64,000 nt of DNA from an uncultured Hymenobacter sp. (GTDB taxonomy: Bacteria > Bacteroidota > Bacteroidia > Cytophagales > Hymenobacteraceae), in contig CAJYVK010000344.1 in NCBI GenBank assembly GCA_913778455.1, positions 1-64,000 on the forward strand, given 5' to 3'. The position numbers and the translations under genes were made by a program. Each line of letters opens with the position of its first letter. Position 1 is the stretch's first letter. Of this stretch, positions 27,420 to 36,329 are shown piece by piece. Below the pieces are notes generated by a model. It was not told the DNA's origin. It did not search any database and saw only the letters and a program-made list of their open reading frames with translations.

Positions 27420-28346
27420 CTAACGTCTTAAAATGCTTATTGTAAAGCCCAGTACGCTAACTAGCGCAGTAGAGAGCGACAGCACCGGCCCGGCATCAGC
27501 TAAGGCATCGAGGAAGGGGCGGCGCACTGGCTGGATGTAGATAATATCATTGGGCTCTATTTGCAGGTTGCCCCGCCGCATTCCCTCTAACGTGTTGAGA
27601 TTGATGAATTGTACCTGCGGATTCTTTAAATCGCCCCGGATGATGCGAATGTTGTCAATGCGCCCGCCGTTGCGCGCGATACCCGTGCTACCACCCGCTG
27701 CGCCCCCGTCCGGCCCCCCAGCCAAGGCCAGTACTTCCAACAGGTTCATATTATCGTTGGCCAGGTTGATGACCACCCCGCCCGGTGCACCCAGGATGAC
27801 CACGCGGTTGTTGCTTACTGCCGTCTTGACGAACGTTCCTTTGTAAAACTCGGTGTAGCGTACGCCCAAGACACTGTCGGCCTGCACCAAGGTGAGACCC
27901 TGGAGATATACCCGATTTACCAGCGGTAAGCGCACCGTACCGTCGGCCTGGACTTCGTACTGGATTGTCCCGGGGGCACCGGTAGTGCTTGTGCCGCCGC
28001 CTGTGCTGCGGCCGGCGGCCGTCGCGATGGTAGAGCCCGTAGCGCCTGCTCCCGAGCCCAGGCGCAATTCTCCGTTGGGGTCAACAATTTTCTCGCCGTT
28101 ATTGGTGAAAATCTGGAGGGTGAGGTGGTCGTTGGGGTGAATGGTGTAATTGCGGGCCGTCCGGTTTACCGCCCGTCGCAGCTTTGCGGTGTCTACTACT
28201 CCATCGGGCCCCTTGGTGAGTTGAAACATCGTGCGCTGGTTGTAATACCGGCTGGTAGCACACGAAGACAGCAGGCAAAGTACTGGCAGGGCCAGCAGCC
28301 ACAGCCGCCGGAGCGCACAGGACGAAAGCAGATTGGAGAAGGCCAA
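27420..28346 (-). CDS. polysaccharide export lipoprotein (Wza-like, SLBB)
   Basis: A 308-residue outer-membrane lipoprotein. The best start is a TTG at 28346-28344, because the next internal Met is at residue 40 and would remove the signal peptide. The lipobox is LSSC with Cys29. A Poly_export domain (about 70-190) contains YTIHPNDHLTLQIFTNNG and VQADGTVRLPLVNRV, followed by an SLBB segment. A C-terminal hydrophobic stretch (VLSLSTALVSVLGFTISIL) could be a membrane helix, as in Bacteroidota members. It lies 38 bp before the kinase gene and is the first gene of the export operon. A promoter is visible upstream. Confidence 0.93.
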   Translation of the reverse strand: MAFSNLLSSCALRRLWLLALPVLCLLSSCATSRYYNQRTMFQLTKGPDGVVDTAKLRRAVNRTARNYTIHPNDHLTLQIFTNNGEKIVDPNGELRLGSGAGATGSTIATAAGRSTGGGTSTTGAPGTIQYEVQADGTVRLPLVNRVYLQGLTLVQADSVLGVRYTEFYKGTFVKTAVSNNRVVILGAPGGVVINLANDNMNLLEVLALAGGPDGGAAGGSTGIARNGGRIDNIRIIRGDLKNPQVQFINLNTLEGMRRGNLQIEPNDIIYIQPVRRPFLDALADAGPVLSLSTALVSVLGFTISILRR

Positions 28347-28419
28347 AAGAGAGGTTATTCAGCCGAGGGTAGCCCGCGCAGAGGTGCTGGGTCACAACCT
28401 CGAAAGGTAAAAAATGCCT

Positions 28420-28450
28420 CAAAAGTAACGCCGTTCCCGTAGGCTTTCAA
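28420..28450 (-). promoter_or_regulatory. Bacteroidota-type promoter of the polysaccharide export operon
   Basis: On the minus strand TTG (28450-28448), a 20-nt spacer, then TACTTTTG (28427-28420). The predicted start gives a leader of about 65 nt before the Wza-like gene. Confidence 0.7.
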
Positions 28451-28573
28451 AAACTCGGCCGCTGCCTCCGCCGTTGGCTCACCTGTTTAACCCGCTCAAA
28501 ATCGTATTTTTGTAGCGGCCGCTCAAGCGGCCGTCATTCTCTCCCTCCCCATCCCACCCATTTTCAGAGTTAT

Positions 28574-29722
28574 ATGGAAGCTACCCTAGCGACCGAAAAC
28601 CAAACCATGATTGCGCAGATGGTGCGCGATTTTGGTCACCAGCACATCAAGCCGCACATGATGCGCTGGGACAATACCCAGGAATTTCCCCGCGACCTCT
28701 TTCGCCAGCTCGGCGAGCTCGGCCTCATGGGTGTACTTGTGCCGCAGGAGTACGGCGGCTCGGGTTTCGGCTACCAGGAATACGTAACGGCCATTGCTGA
28801 GCTCGCTAAAATTGACGGGAGCATTGGCTTGAGCATGGCAGCTCATAACTCGCTTTGCACTGGGCATATTCTCCAGCACGCGTCGGAGGCGCAGAAGCAC
28901 AAGTACCTGCCCCGGCTGGCCTCGGGCGAGTGGCTGGGGGCCTGGGGCCTCACCGAGCCCAACACCGGCTCTGATGCCGGCAACATGCGCACCACGGCCG
29001 TGCTCGACGCCGATGGTGAGCATTACGTGCTCAACGGGGCTAAAAACTTCATCACTCACGGCAAGAGCGGCGACGTGGCCGTGGTAATTGCCCGCACCGG
29101 TGAGGTCGGCGACTCGCACGGCATGACGGCCTTCATCGTGGAGCGCGGTACGCCGGGCTTTGCCGGCGGCCGCAAGGAAGACAAGCTGGGTATGCGGGCT
29201 TCCGAAACCACCGAGATGATTTTCACCGACTGTCGCGTGCCGGTCGAAAACGTGATCGGCAAAGTCGGCGAAGGCTTCGTGCAAAGCCTGAAAGTGCTCG
29301 ACGGTGGCCGCATCAGCATCGCGGCGCTCAGCTTGGGCATCGCTCAAGGGGCCTACGAGGCGGCATTGCAGTACAGTAAGGAGCGGCAGCAGTTCAACCA
29401 GCCCATCAGCAATTTCCAGGGCATTTCCTTCAAGCTGGCCGATATGGCCACCGAGATTGAGGCGGCCAGCCTGCTCACCTACCGCGCCGCCGCCATGAAG
29501 GACCGGGGCGAAAACGTGAACCTCGAATCGGCCATGGCCAAGCTCTACGCCTCCGAGGTGAGCGTGCGCGTGGCCAACGAGGGCGTGCAAATCTTCGGTG
29601 GCTACGGCTATACCAAAGATTACCCCGCCGAGAAGTACTACCGCGACGCCAAGCTCTGCACCATCGGCGAGGGCACGAGCGAGATTCAAAAGCTCGTCAT
29701 CGCCCGCGCCCTGCTCAAGTAG
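28574..29722 (+). CDS. acyl-CoA dehydrogenase
   Basis: A 382-residue FAD enzyme that introduces a trans-2 double bond into acyl-CoA and passes electrons to ETF. Visible motifs are [17 protein letters not shown] (FAD/substrate contact, about 119-135), [18 protein letters not shown], and the C-terminal [20 protein letters not shown] (about 340-360), followed by [15 protein letters not shown] with the usual catalytic Glu region. The length and motifs fit short-chain (butyryl-CoA type) enzymes. A TATTTTTG box lies at 28505-28512, without a good -33 element. Confidence 0.95.
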   Translation: MEATLATENQTMIAQMVRDFGHQHIKPHMMRWDNTQEFPRDLFRQLGELGLMGVLVPQEYGGSGFGYQEYVTAIAELAKIDGSIGLSMAAHNSLCTGHILQHASEAQKHKYLPRLASGEWLGAWGLTEPNTGSDAGNMRTTAVLDADGEHYVLNGAKNFITHGKSGDVAVVIARTGEVGDSHGMTAFIVERGTPGFAGGRKEDKLGMRASETTEMIFTDCRVPVENVIGKVGEGFVQSLKVLDGGRISIAALSLGIAQGAYEAALQYSKERQQFNQPISNFQGISFKLADMATEIEAASLLTYRAAAMKDRGENVNLESAMAKLYASEVSVRVANEGVQIFGGYGYTKDYPAEKYYRDAKLCTIGEGTSEIQKLVIARALLK

Positions 29723-29834
29723 CGGCAGTAGCCACCCAACTTTTCAAAACCGGATTTCACCGGTTTTGCGGCTGGCCCGCCAACCCAACCTAACGGGTTG
29801 ATGGCGAATAGTCCACAAAATCGGTGAAATCCAT

Positions 29835-29864
29835 TTGAATCCCCGAAATCCGTCATTATCTTTG
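29835..29864 (+). promoter_or_regulatory. Bacteroidota-type promoter of rpsU
   Basis: TTG at 29835-29837, a 19-nt spacer and TATCTTTG at 29857-29864, 50 bp before the rpsU start. Confidence 0.8.
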
Positions 29865-29914
29865 CGGCCCGATTTACTCGGCTTCCCGTCGCGAAAGCAT
29901 TCTCACTCCCCGAT

Positions 29915-30109
29915 ATGATTATCGTTCAAATCAAAGACAACGAAACCGTTGACCGTGCGCTGAAGCGCTTCAAAAAGAAATTCGAGCGCACCGGCGTGCT
30001 GAAAGAGCTGCGTCGCCGCACGTTCTTCCAGAAGCCGAGCATCACCAAGCGCAAGCTGAAGCAGAAAGCAGTTTACAAGCTGGCTACCTACGGCACCGAG
30101 AACGAATAG
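29915..30109 (+). CDS. rpsU: 30S ribosomal protein S21
   Basis: A 64-residue basic protein of the small subunit that helps base-pair mRNA near the anti-Shine-Dalgarno end of 16S rRNA. MIIVQIKDNETVDRALKRFK and RRRTFFQKPSITKRKLKQKA are typical. In Bacteroidota bS21 helps to hide the anti-Shine-Dalgarno sequence. It has its own promoter and a hairpin after it. Confidence 0.97.
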   Translation: MIIVQIKDNETVDRALKRFKKKFERTGVLKELRRRTFFQKPSITKRKLKQKAVYKLATYGTENE

Positions 30110-30140
30110 TCGTTCGGCCGTTTGCGTATCCTGGCTTCGC

Positions 30141-30180
30141 GAAGCCCGCCCGAGTACCAGTTGGTAGTTGGGCGGGCTTC
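30141..30180 (+). terminator. hairpin after rpsU
   Basis: GAAGCCCGCC (30141-30150) pairs with GGCGGGCTTC (30171-30180), and the stem can be extended by flanking CGCG bases. There is no T-run, so its termination strength is uncertain. Confidence 0.6.
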
Positions 30181-30267
30181 TCGCGTTGAGGTATTTGGTG
30201 AATCACCTCCTACGCGCTACTTTGCCCGTCCGGTTGCCCGCTGGGCCTTCGCACCGGAGTTTTGCGC

Positions 30268-31152
30268 ATGGAAGAGTTTCTGGATTTTTTGCGGTACGAA
30301 AAGCGGCTAAGCCCGCACACGGTTATTTCGTATCAGACCGACCTGACGCAGTTTGCCGCCTACCTGCTGGCTGAGTACGAGCTGGCCGACCCCGCGCAGG
30401 CTACGCACCCACTCATCCGGGGCTGGGTGGTCAGCCTGATGGGGCAGGACCTGGACCCGCGCACCGTCAATCGCAAAGTGGCCTGCCTGCGTTCGTACTA
30501 CAAGTTTTTGCTGAGGGCGCACCGCGTGGAGGCCAATCCCATGCTGCGCATCAAGGCTCCGAAAATGGCCAAGAAGCTGCCCGAGTTCGTGCCCGAGGAA
30601 TCGCTCAACCGGCTGCTCAATTCATTCGAGTTTGAGGATAACTTCGCCGGGATACGCGACCAACTGGTGCTCGAAACGCTGTACGGCACGGGTATTCGCC
30701 TTTCCGAGCTGCTGGGCATTACGGAAGCCGACATCGACAGCAGTGCCCGCACCGTGCGCGTGACGGGCAAGGGCAACAAGCAACGCATCGTGCCCCTGAA
30801 TCCTTCGCTATTGCTCGTGCTGGAAAAATACCGGGCCAGCCGCGCGGCCGAATTTGGGCCAGCGGCGCCCGGCAGCCCGCTGCTGCGCACCGACAAAGGC
30901 GCCCCGCTGTATGAAAAGCTGGTGTACCGCACCGTCAAAAAATATTTGAGCCAGGTCTCGACCTCAACGGCGCATCAGCACCCGCACGCGTTGCGTCATG
31001 CCTTTGCTACTCACCTGCTTGGCAAAGGTGCCGACCTCAATGCGATCAAAGAGCTGCTGGGCCACGCCAGCCTGGCCGCCACGCAAGTGTACACGCACTT
31101 GTCCGTCGACCGCCTGAAATCCGTATTTGAGCAGGCCCACCCCCGGGCCTGA
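30268..31152 (+). CDS. tyrosine recombinase of the XerC/XerD type
   Basis: A 294-residue protein; the ATG at 30268 gives MEEFLDFLRYEKRLSPHT, the usual Xer start. An N-terminal core-binding domain (1-100) precedes a catalytic domain with Arg144, Lys168, His240, Arg243, His266 and the nucleophile Tyr275. These enzymes resolve chromosome dimers at dif. No integrase-type arm-binding domain and no mobile genes are adjacent, so it is the housekeeping enzyme. XerC and XerD cannot be told apart safely from this sequence alone; the position next to rpsU and hpf favours XerC. Confidence 0.93.
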   Translation: MEEFLDFLRYEKRLSPHTVISYQTDLTQFAAYLLAEYELADPAQATHPLIRGWVVSLMGQDLDPRTVNRKVACLRSYYKFLLRAHRVEANPMLRIKAPKMAKKLPEFVPEESLNRLLNSFEFEDNFAGIRDQLVLETLYGTGIRLSELLGITEADIDSSARTVRVTGKGNKQRIVPLNPSLLLVLEKYRASRAAEFGPAAPGSPLLRTDKGAPLYEKLVYRTVKKYLSQVSTSTAHQHPHALRHAFATHLLGKGADLNAIKELLGHASLAATQVYTHLSVDRLKSVFEQAHPRA

Positions 31153-31250
31153 ATTCAATACCGAATGCAGTAGCGAAGCGACGGAATCTTGGCTCCGTAG
31201 TTTCCGCGCTTCATTCTCAGTTTCCCATCCATTTCATTCCCCTTTTGCCC

Positions 31251-31550
31251 ATGAAAGTGCAAATGCAATCGGTACATTTCGATGCCGACAAATCCCTGCT
31301 CGATTTCATTCAGCAACGCCTCAACAAACTGGAGCACTTCTACGACCGCGTAACGGACGGCGAAGTAATCCTGCGTCTTAACAACAAGGACGGCATTGCC
31401 AATAAAACGGTTGAAATCAAGCTGATGGTGCCGGGCAGCACCCTTTTCAGCCAGGAGGATGCCGCTTCTTTCGAAGCTGCCGCCGATGCTGCCGTAGAAG
31501 CCCTGAAGCGGCAGATTACGAAGTACAAGGAAAAATCCATGAGCCACTAG
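31251..31550 (+). CDS. hpf: ribosome hibernation-promoting factor / RaiA family protein
   Basis: A 99-residue protein with the beta-alpha-beta-beta-beta-alpha fold of HPF/YfiA. It binds the 30S decoding region in stationary phase and stops translation. MKVQMQSVHFDADKSLLDFI and KVEI-like strands VEIKLMVPGSTLF are visible. It is the short form, without the long C-terminal dimerisation domain. The start is the ATG at 31251. It is followed by a terminator shared with convergent metK. Confidence 0.93.
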   Translation: MKVQMQSVHFDADKSLLDFIQQRLNKLEHFYDRVTDGEVILRLNNKDGIANKTVEIKLMVPGSTLFSQEDAASFEAAADAAVEALKRQITKYKEKSMSH

Positions 31551-31569
31551 GCTCTTCGCTATAAAGCAG

Positions 31570-31604
31570 AAAAAGCCCCGACTGCCAGGCAGCCGGGGCT
31601 TTTT
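31570..31604. terminator. bidirectional terminator between hpf and metK
   Basis: AAAAAGCCCCG (31570-31580) pairs with CGGGGCTTTTT (31594-31604), with an extra inner CTG/CAG pairing. A-run and T-run flank the stem, so it works for both strands. Confidence 0.9.
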
Positions 31605-31617
31605 TATTAGTCGGTTC

Positions 31618-32880
31618 TTACAAGCCGAAAGCTTCTTTGATACGATCCACGTAATCGAGTTTTTCCCAGGTGAACGTCTCGAACGTTTTGTCGGTACCGT
31701 CGGGCATTGGCACGGTGACGGTGCCGGGCTGGCGGCCCATGTGGCCGTAGGCGGCCGTCGCCCCGAAAATGGGGTTGCGCAGGCCTAGCCGCTCCACGAT
31801 CGCGTAGGGACGCAGGTCGAACAGCTCATTTACCTTGGTGGCAATCTCGCCATCCGTCAGCGGCTGGCCGTTGGGGCCCAAGGCTTTGGTAGTGCCGTAG
31901 GTGGTCACGTACAAGCCCACGGGCTTGGCTACGCCGATGGCATAGGCCACTTGTACCAAGGCTTGCTCGGCTACGCCGGCGGCTACCAGGTTTTTGGCGA
32001 TGTGGCGGGTAGCGTAGGCCGCCGAGCGATCTACCTTGCTGGAGTCCTTGCCCGAGAAGGCCCCGCCGCCGTGGGCACCCTTGCCGCCGTAGGTATCCAC
32101 GATGATTTTCCGGCCCGTGAGACCCGAATCGCCGTGCGGGCCGCCGATAACGAACTTACCCGTGGGGTTGATGTGGTGCTTGATGTCGGCCGTAAATAGC
32201 GCCTGCACGTCGGTGCTCAGCTTGGCCTTCACACGCGGAATGAGGATATTCACGATGTCCTCCTTGATGCGGGCCAGCATTACTTCCTCCGACTCGTCAA
32301 ACTCATCGTGCTGGGTGCTGATCACTATGGTTTCGATAGCCTCGGGGTGGTGGTCGTCGGAGTAGCGAATAGTCACCTGGCTCTTGGCATCGGGGCGCAG
32401 GTAGGTCATTTCCGTCCCCACTTTCCGAATGGTGGCCAACTCCAGCAATAGGCTGTGCGACAAGTCGAGGGCCAGCGGCATGTAGTTCTCCGTCTCGTTG
32501 GTAGCGTAGCCAAACATCATGCCCTGGTCGCCGGCACCCTGCTCCTCGGGAGCCTGGCGCACTACGCCCTGATTGATGTCGGGCGACTGCTCGTGCAGCC
32601 GGTTCATCACCTCGCAGGTGTCGGCATTGAAGAGGTATTCGGGCTTGTTATAGCCGATGCGGCGGATGGTGTCGCGGATAATGGCCTCGGCCTCCACGTG
32701 CGCGGTCGATTTTATTTCGCCGGCTACGAGTGCAAAATCCGTCGTGACGAGCGTTTCGCAGGCTACTTTAGCCGAGGGGTCCTGACGCAAATATTCGTCG
32801 AGGATGGCGTCGGAAATCTGGTCGGCAACTTTATCGGGGTGGCCTTCCGAAACCGATTCGGAAGTGAACAGATAGGGCAT
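31618..32880 (-). CDS. metK: S-adenosylmethionine synthetase
   Basis: A 420-residue enzyme that makes SAM from methionine and ATP. Hallmarks are EGHPDKVADQISDAILD (13-29), GAGDQGMMFGYA (ATP-binding loop, about 118-129), GGKGAHGGGAFSGKD (about 270-284, P-loop-like) and the C-terminal lysine-rich end. The length is slightly above the 384-400 norm and typical of this phylum. No SAM riboswitch is recognisable upstream. ahcY, which removes the SAH formed by methyl transfer, is 2 kb away. Confidence 0.98.
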   Translation of the reverse strand: MPYLFTSESVSEGHPDKVADQISDAILDEYLRQDPSAKVACETLVTTDFALVAGEIKSTAHVEAEAIIRDTIRRIGYNKPEYLFNADTCEVMNRLHEQSPDINQGVVRQAPEEQGAGDQGMMFGYATNETENYMPLALDLSHSLLLELATIRKVGTEMTYLRPDAKSQVTIRYSDDHHPEAIETIVISTQHDEFDESEEVMLARIKEDIVNILIPRVKAKLSTDVQALFTADIKHHINPTGKFVIGGPHGDSGLTGRKIIVDTYGGKGAHGGGAFSGKDSSKVDRSAAYATRHIAKNLVAAGVAEQALVQVAYAIGVAKPVGLYVTTYGTTKALGPNGQPLTDGEIATKVNELFDLRPYAIVERLGLRNPIFGATAAYGHMGRQPGTVTVPMPDGTDKTFETFTWEKLDYVDRIKEAFGL

Positions 32881-32991
32881 GGCGGGAAATTAGCAAACAA
32901 ATGCGCCCGCCGCGCCGGTCAGGGGCGCGGGCGGGCGGGGTGTAAAACTACTCATTAAATCCTGAGCGGGCACGCTTTGGCCGTGCAAAGG

Positions 32992-34200
32992 CTAGCCCAG
33001 AGCCGGCGGCAAAACCTTTTCGCACACCAGCACGACGAGCCGGCCGCGGAGGTCGGTAGTGGCAAACAAGTATAAGTCGCCACCTTCCCGAATGCCCGTG
33101 CGCCGCCGAAAATCAGCCACCGACTCGGGAAAATTACGGGTCGTGACGTGCGCCCGGCCCTCCGGCCCCAGGAATTTCTTGAGGCTCGGCCCGTCGGCTT
33201 TCTCCGTGGCCAGGATGCGGAAGATGCGGCCCGGAAAATCAGCCCGCAGCTCCTGATTAGTGTATAAATGACTGTGTTGTTGTAGCTTCAGTAGCTCAAA
33301 CGCCGTGCCGATGCTCTTGAAAGCCCCCGCCTTCAGAATGGCGGCGTTGGGCTCGTAGAGGTACTGCTGGGCCTCAGCGTAGCGGGGTACGGCGCGGGCC
33401 TCGCGGGCGCGGTTCATCCGGAAGTCCTGCTGGGAGCCGTCGCGGCGCAAGTTCACGGCCAAGCGCTCGGGGTCAACGGCCGGCTCTTCGCCTAGCTCAT
33501 ACAGCACCTCTTTTACCTCGTTGTCCACGGCAATTACCCATAAGCGTCGCACGTGCTTCAACTCCTGAATGGCTAGCTCGATGTCGAGCATGGGCGAGGT
33601 TTTAAGCAAAATGCGCGGCGCGTGGCGTAGCAGCAGCGGCAGCAGGCGCGGCACGTCGGGCTCGCAGTCGGCCAGCCGGAAGGTCTTACCACCGCGCTGG
33701 TCGCGCCGGGCGGGGTCTAGGAACAGCCAATCGAACTGCTGCCCGCTGCTTTTCAAAAAAGCCGCTGCGTCGGCGGCGTGGGTCGTCACGTTGGTAATGC
33801 CCAGCTGGCCCAGGTTGTAGGCCACCACGGCGGCTAGCTCCGCATTGCGCTCCACATAATCGACGTGCTCGACCACGGCGGCAAAGTGCGCGGCGTCGGC
33901 CCCGAAGCCCCCGGTGAGATCGGCCAGCCGGCTGGCCCCGGCCACCAGCGCGGCCTTGTAAGTAGCCGTCTGCTCCGAGGAAGCCTGCTCGACGGATAGC
34001 GCCGGCGGAAAAATCAGCTCTTGGTTGTCGGCCCAGGTGGGCAGCTTCACGCGGGCTTTCTGGCGGGCCTGAATCTGGCGCACCAACTCGGGTACGGGTA
34101 GGTGCGGGTGGCGGCGCGCCTGCAAGGCCAGGTGGGCTGGGTCGTCGTGCAAGTGGGCGGCCACGTAGCGCCGGGCCGCCTCGGGTAAGGGAAACTCCAT
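32992..34200 (-). CDS. class I SAM-dependent methyltransferase with THUMP-like domain
   Basis: A 402-residue protein. The SAM-binding motif is LADLTGGFGADAAHFA (about 92-107), followed by VEHVDYVERN, and DWLFLDPARRD lies at about 155-165 in the position of motif IV. The C-terminal third (about 300-400) matches the THUMP-like domain of conserved Bacteroidota proteins. The substrate, perhaps RNA, has not been established to my knowledge. It is separated from its neighbour by a terminator, so it has its own promoter or is read from further upstream. Confidence 0.85.
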   Translation of the reverse strand: MEFPLPEAARRYVAAHLHDDPAHLALQARRHPHLPVPELVRQIQARQKARVKLPTWADNQELIFPPALSVEQASSEQTATYKAALVAGASRLADLTGGFGADAAHFAAVVEHVDYVERNAELAAVVAYNLGQLGITNVTTHAADAAAFLKSSGQQFDWLFLDPARRDQRGGKTFRLADCEPDVPRLLPLLLRHAPRILLKTSPMLDIELAIQELKHVRRLWVIAVDNEVKEVLYELGEEPAVDPERLAVNLRRDGSQQDFRMNRAREARAVPRYAEAQQYLYEPNAAILKAGAFKSIGTAFELLKLQQHSHLYTNQELRADFPGRIFRILATEKADGPSLKKFLGPEGRAHVTTRNFPESVADFRRRTGIREGGDLYLFATTDLRGRLVVLVCEKVLPPALG

Positions 34201-34221
34201 TGTGCAGCTACTAACGCAAAA

Positions 34222-34255
34222 ACTGGCCGGCTGGTGCAGTGCCAGCCCGGCCAGT
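34222..34255 (-). terminator. terminator after the 34293-34913 gene
   Basis: ACTGGCCGG and CCGGCCAGT pair, with an additional CTGG/CCAG inner stem and a one-base bulge. On the minus strand a T-run follows (from the A-run near 34218-34222). Confidence 0.7.
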
Positions 34256-34292
34256 CAGGGGTTAGGGGGTGAAATATAGTGGAAGCCAGCGC

Positions 34293-34913
34293 CTAAAGCT
34301 GCCAGCGAAGCGCCAGTACCGGGTGGCCGCTCGGGACCGCCAGGCCCAGGCCCGAGGGGCGCAGCCGGGGCCACAGCGTCCCGTGCGCACCGGGAGCGTT
34401 GGTGTTGTAGCTATCCACGGCCTGCTTGAGGTATTCGTTGGTATTTCGGTTGATGAAGATACTGCCGACCAGGCTGGCTACTGCGATGCCCCCCGCGGCT
34501 ATTTGCGTGCCGTTGGTATACTGCGCATCGCCGTGCCCGAATACCTGCGAGGCATACAGGCCCAGCGCGCCCAGCAGCACGGCTTTATCGACGAGGTAAA
34601 GCGTCTTCTGGCGCTTGTAGTCGTTCAGCGAGCTAAGGGCTTCGGCGTCGCCGGCGAGGTAGGGCCGCAGCCCGCCGCCGAAAAAGCCCGCGCTCTTGTA
34701 GTTGTCCTCCCCCGTTTTGCCGGGCGGCAGGAAATAGAAGTTTTGCTGAACGCCACTCTGACCCCGCTCCAGGTCCTCGGGCGAGAGGCGAATGGTCGTT
34801 GGCGGGGCTTGTTGGGCAGCCACCGAGTGGGCGCTCAGGCTAAGGCCAGCGGCTACCGAGGCGGCTGCGAGCCAGCTTATTACTCGGCCGGAAAAAGGAG
34901 GAGAAAAGGTCAT
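34293..34913 (-). CDS. secreted protein of unknown function with two hydrophobic segments
   Basis: A 206-residue protein from the ATG at 34913 (MTFSPPFSGRV). The open frame continues for another 460 codons, but that part is the antisense of ahcY and is rejected. A signal peptide spans about 1-34 (SVAAQQ). The middle contains FYFLPPGKTGEDNYKSAGFFGGGLRPYLAGD, then two hydrophobic stretches (AVLLGALGLYASQVFG and IAAGGIAVASLVGSIFI, about 110-155). The end is basic and aromatic (ALRWQL). I do not recognise the family. Transcription is divergent from ahcY. Confidence 0.72.
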   Translation of the reverse strand: MTFSPPFSGRVISWLAAASVAAGLSLSAHSVAAQQAPPTTIRLSPEDLERGQSGVQQNFYFLPPGKTGEDNYKSAGFFGGGLRPYLAGDAEALSSLNDYKRQKTLYLVDKAVLLGALGLYASQVFGHGDAQYTNGTQIAAGGIAVASLVGSIFINRNTNEYLKQAVDSYNTNAPGAHGTLWPRLRPSGLGLAVPSGHPVLALRWQL

Positions 34914-34918
34914 GCCCA

Positions 34919-34974
34919 GCAAAGATAGCCTACGGGCGCATCGGCCCCGCACTCCAACAATGCCGTATCTTTGC
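34919..34974. promoter_or_regulatory. divergent -7 boxes for ahcY and the 34293-34913 gene
   Basis: GCAAAGATA (34919-34927) and TATCTTTGC (34966-34974) are exact reverse complements. Each is a TAnnTTTG -7 element pointing outward: minus for the secreted-protein gene and plus for ahcY. Neither has a clear TTG at -33, so an activator or weak promoter is possible. Confidence 0.55.
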
Positions 34975-35009
34975 GGTTGGATAACACGACCTTTCATTTG
35001 CCAAGTATC

Positions 35010-36329
35010 ATGGTAGAGACTAAGCCCACGACCTACGTCCCTTATAAAGTAAAAGACCTGAGCCTGGCCGAGTGGGGCCGCAAGGAAATTCGCCTGGCCG
35101 AGGCCGAAATGCCGGGCCTGATGAGCCTGCGTGCCGAATTCGGCCCCAGCAAGCCGCTCCAGGGGGCGCGCATTGCCGGCTGCCTGCACATGACCATCCA
35201 AACGGCCGTGCTCATCGAAACGCTCATCGAGCTGGGAGCCGACGTAACGTGGTCGTCGTGCAACATCTTCTCGACCCAGGACCACGCCGCCGCCGCCATC
35301 GCCGCCGCTGGCATCCCGGTTTACGCCTGGAAGGGCATGAACGAGGAGGAGTTCAACTGGTGCATCGAGCAAACGCTGTGGTTTGGCGAGGAGCGCCAGC
35401 CGCTCAACATGATTCTCGACGACGGCGGTGACCTCACCAACATGGTGCTCGACCAGTTCCCCGAGCTGGCCGCTGGCATCAAAGGCTGCTCGGAAGAAAC
35501 CACGACCGGCGTGCTGCGCCTCATCGAGCGTGTGAAAAATGGCTCGCTGCCCTTCCCTGCCTTCAATATCAACGACTCGGTAACCAAGTCGAAGTTTGAC
35601 AACAAGTACGGCTGCAAAGAATCGGCCGTGGACGCCATCCGCCGGGCTACCGACGTAATGATGGCCGGTAAAGTGGCCGTGGTAGCCGGTTACGGCGATG
35701 TGGGCAAAGGCACTGCCGCCAGCCTGCGCGGTGCTGGCGCCCGCGTTATCGTGACGGAAATCGACCCCATCTGCGCCCTGCAAGCGGCTATGGACAGCTA
35801 CGAGGTGAAGAAGATGGAGAACGCCATCCCCCGCGCCGATATCGTGATTACCACCACCGGTAACTGCGACATCATCCGCGAAGAGCACTTCCGGGCGCTC
35901 AAGGATAAGGCTATTGTCTGCAACATCGGCCACTTCGATGATGAAATCGACATGGCGTGGCTCAATAAAAACTACGGCCACACCAAAGACACGGTGAAGC
36001 CGCAGGTGGATATCTACAACATTGACGGCAAAGAGGTGATCATTTTGGCCGAAGGCCGCTTGGTAAACCTGGGCTGCGCCACCGGCCACCCCTCGTTCGT
36101 GATGTCGAACTCGTTCACCAACCAAACGCTGGCCCAGCTGGAGCTGTGGGCGCACGCCGACAAGTACGAAAACCAGGTGTACACCCTGCCCAAGCACCTC
36201 GACGAGAAGGTAGCCCGCCTCCACCTCGCCAAAATCGGTGTGGAGCTCGACGAACTCACGCCTAAGCAGGCCGATTACATCAAAGTGCCGGTACAAGGCC
36301 CGTTCAAGTCGGACCTGTACCGCTACTAG
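35010..36329 (+). CDS. ahcY: adenosylhomocysteinase
   Basis: A 439-residue NAD-dependent enzyme that splits S-adenosylhomocysteine into adenosine and homocysteine. The ATG at 35010 ([13 protein letters not shown]) is chosen; the upstream extension overlaps the -7 region. Features are [16 protein letters not shown] (about 79-94), [19 protein letters not shown]-binding [10 protein letters not shown] (about 223-232), [12 protein letters not shown] and the C-terminal dimer clamp [14 protein letters not shown]. It lacks the 40-residue insert of some bacterial forms. The stop codon touches a 70-bp inverted repeat. Confidence 0.98.
   Translation: MVETKPTTYVPYKVKDLSLAEWGRKEIRLAEAEMPGLMSLRAEFGPSKPLQGARIAGCLHMTIQTAVLIETLIELGADVTWSSCNIFSTQDHAAAAIAAAGIPVYAWKGMNEEEFNWCIEQTLWFGEERQPLNMILDDGGDLTNMVLDQFPELAAGIKGCSEETTTGVLRLIERVKNGSLPFPAFNINDSVTKSKFDNKYGCKESAVDAIRRATDVMMAGKVAVVAGYGDVGKGTAASLRGAGARVIVTEIDPICALQAAMDSYEVKKMENAIPRADIVITTTGNCDIIREEHFRALKDKAIVCNIGHFDDEIDMAWLNKNYGHTKDTVKPQVDIYNIDGKEVIILAEGRLVNLGCATGHPSFVMSNSFTNQTLAQLELWAHADKYENQVYTLPKHLDEKVARLHLAKIGVELDELTPKQADYIKVPVQGPFKSDLYRY

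Noticed and set aside
28586..29689. 367-codon minus-strand frame opposite the acyl-CoA dehydrogenase
   Set aside because: Antisense shadow of a conserved enzyme; no recognisable domain.
30268..31152. Xer recombinase as the integrase of a mobile element
   Set aside because: Its N-terminus is of the XerC/D type, its neighbours are rpsU and hpf, and no att-like repeats or cargo genes are present.
32881..32991. SAM riboswitch upstream of metK
   Set aside because: The leader is short and shows only a GC-rich palindrome; none of the conserved riboswitch cores is visible.
34914..36296. Minus-strand frame continuing upstream of the 34293-34913 gene for about 460 codons
   Set aside because: It is the exact antisense of ahcY, has no family resemblance, and is explained by GC-rich codon bias. 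Only the part from the ATG at 34913 has a signal peptide and protein-like composition.
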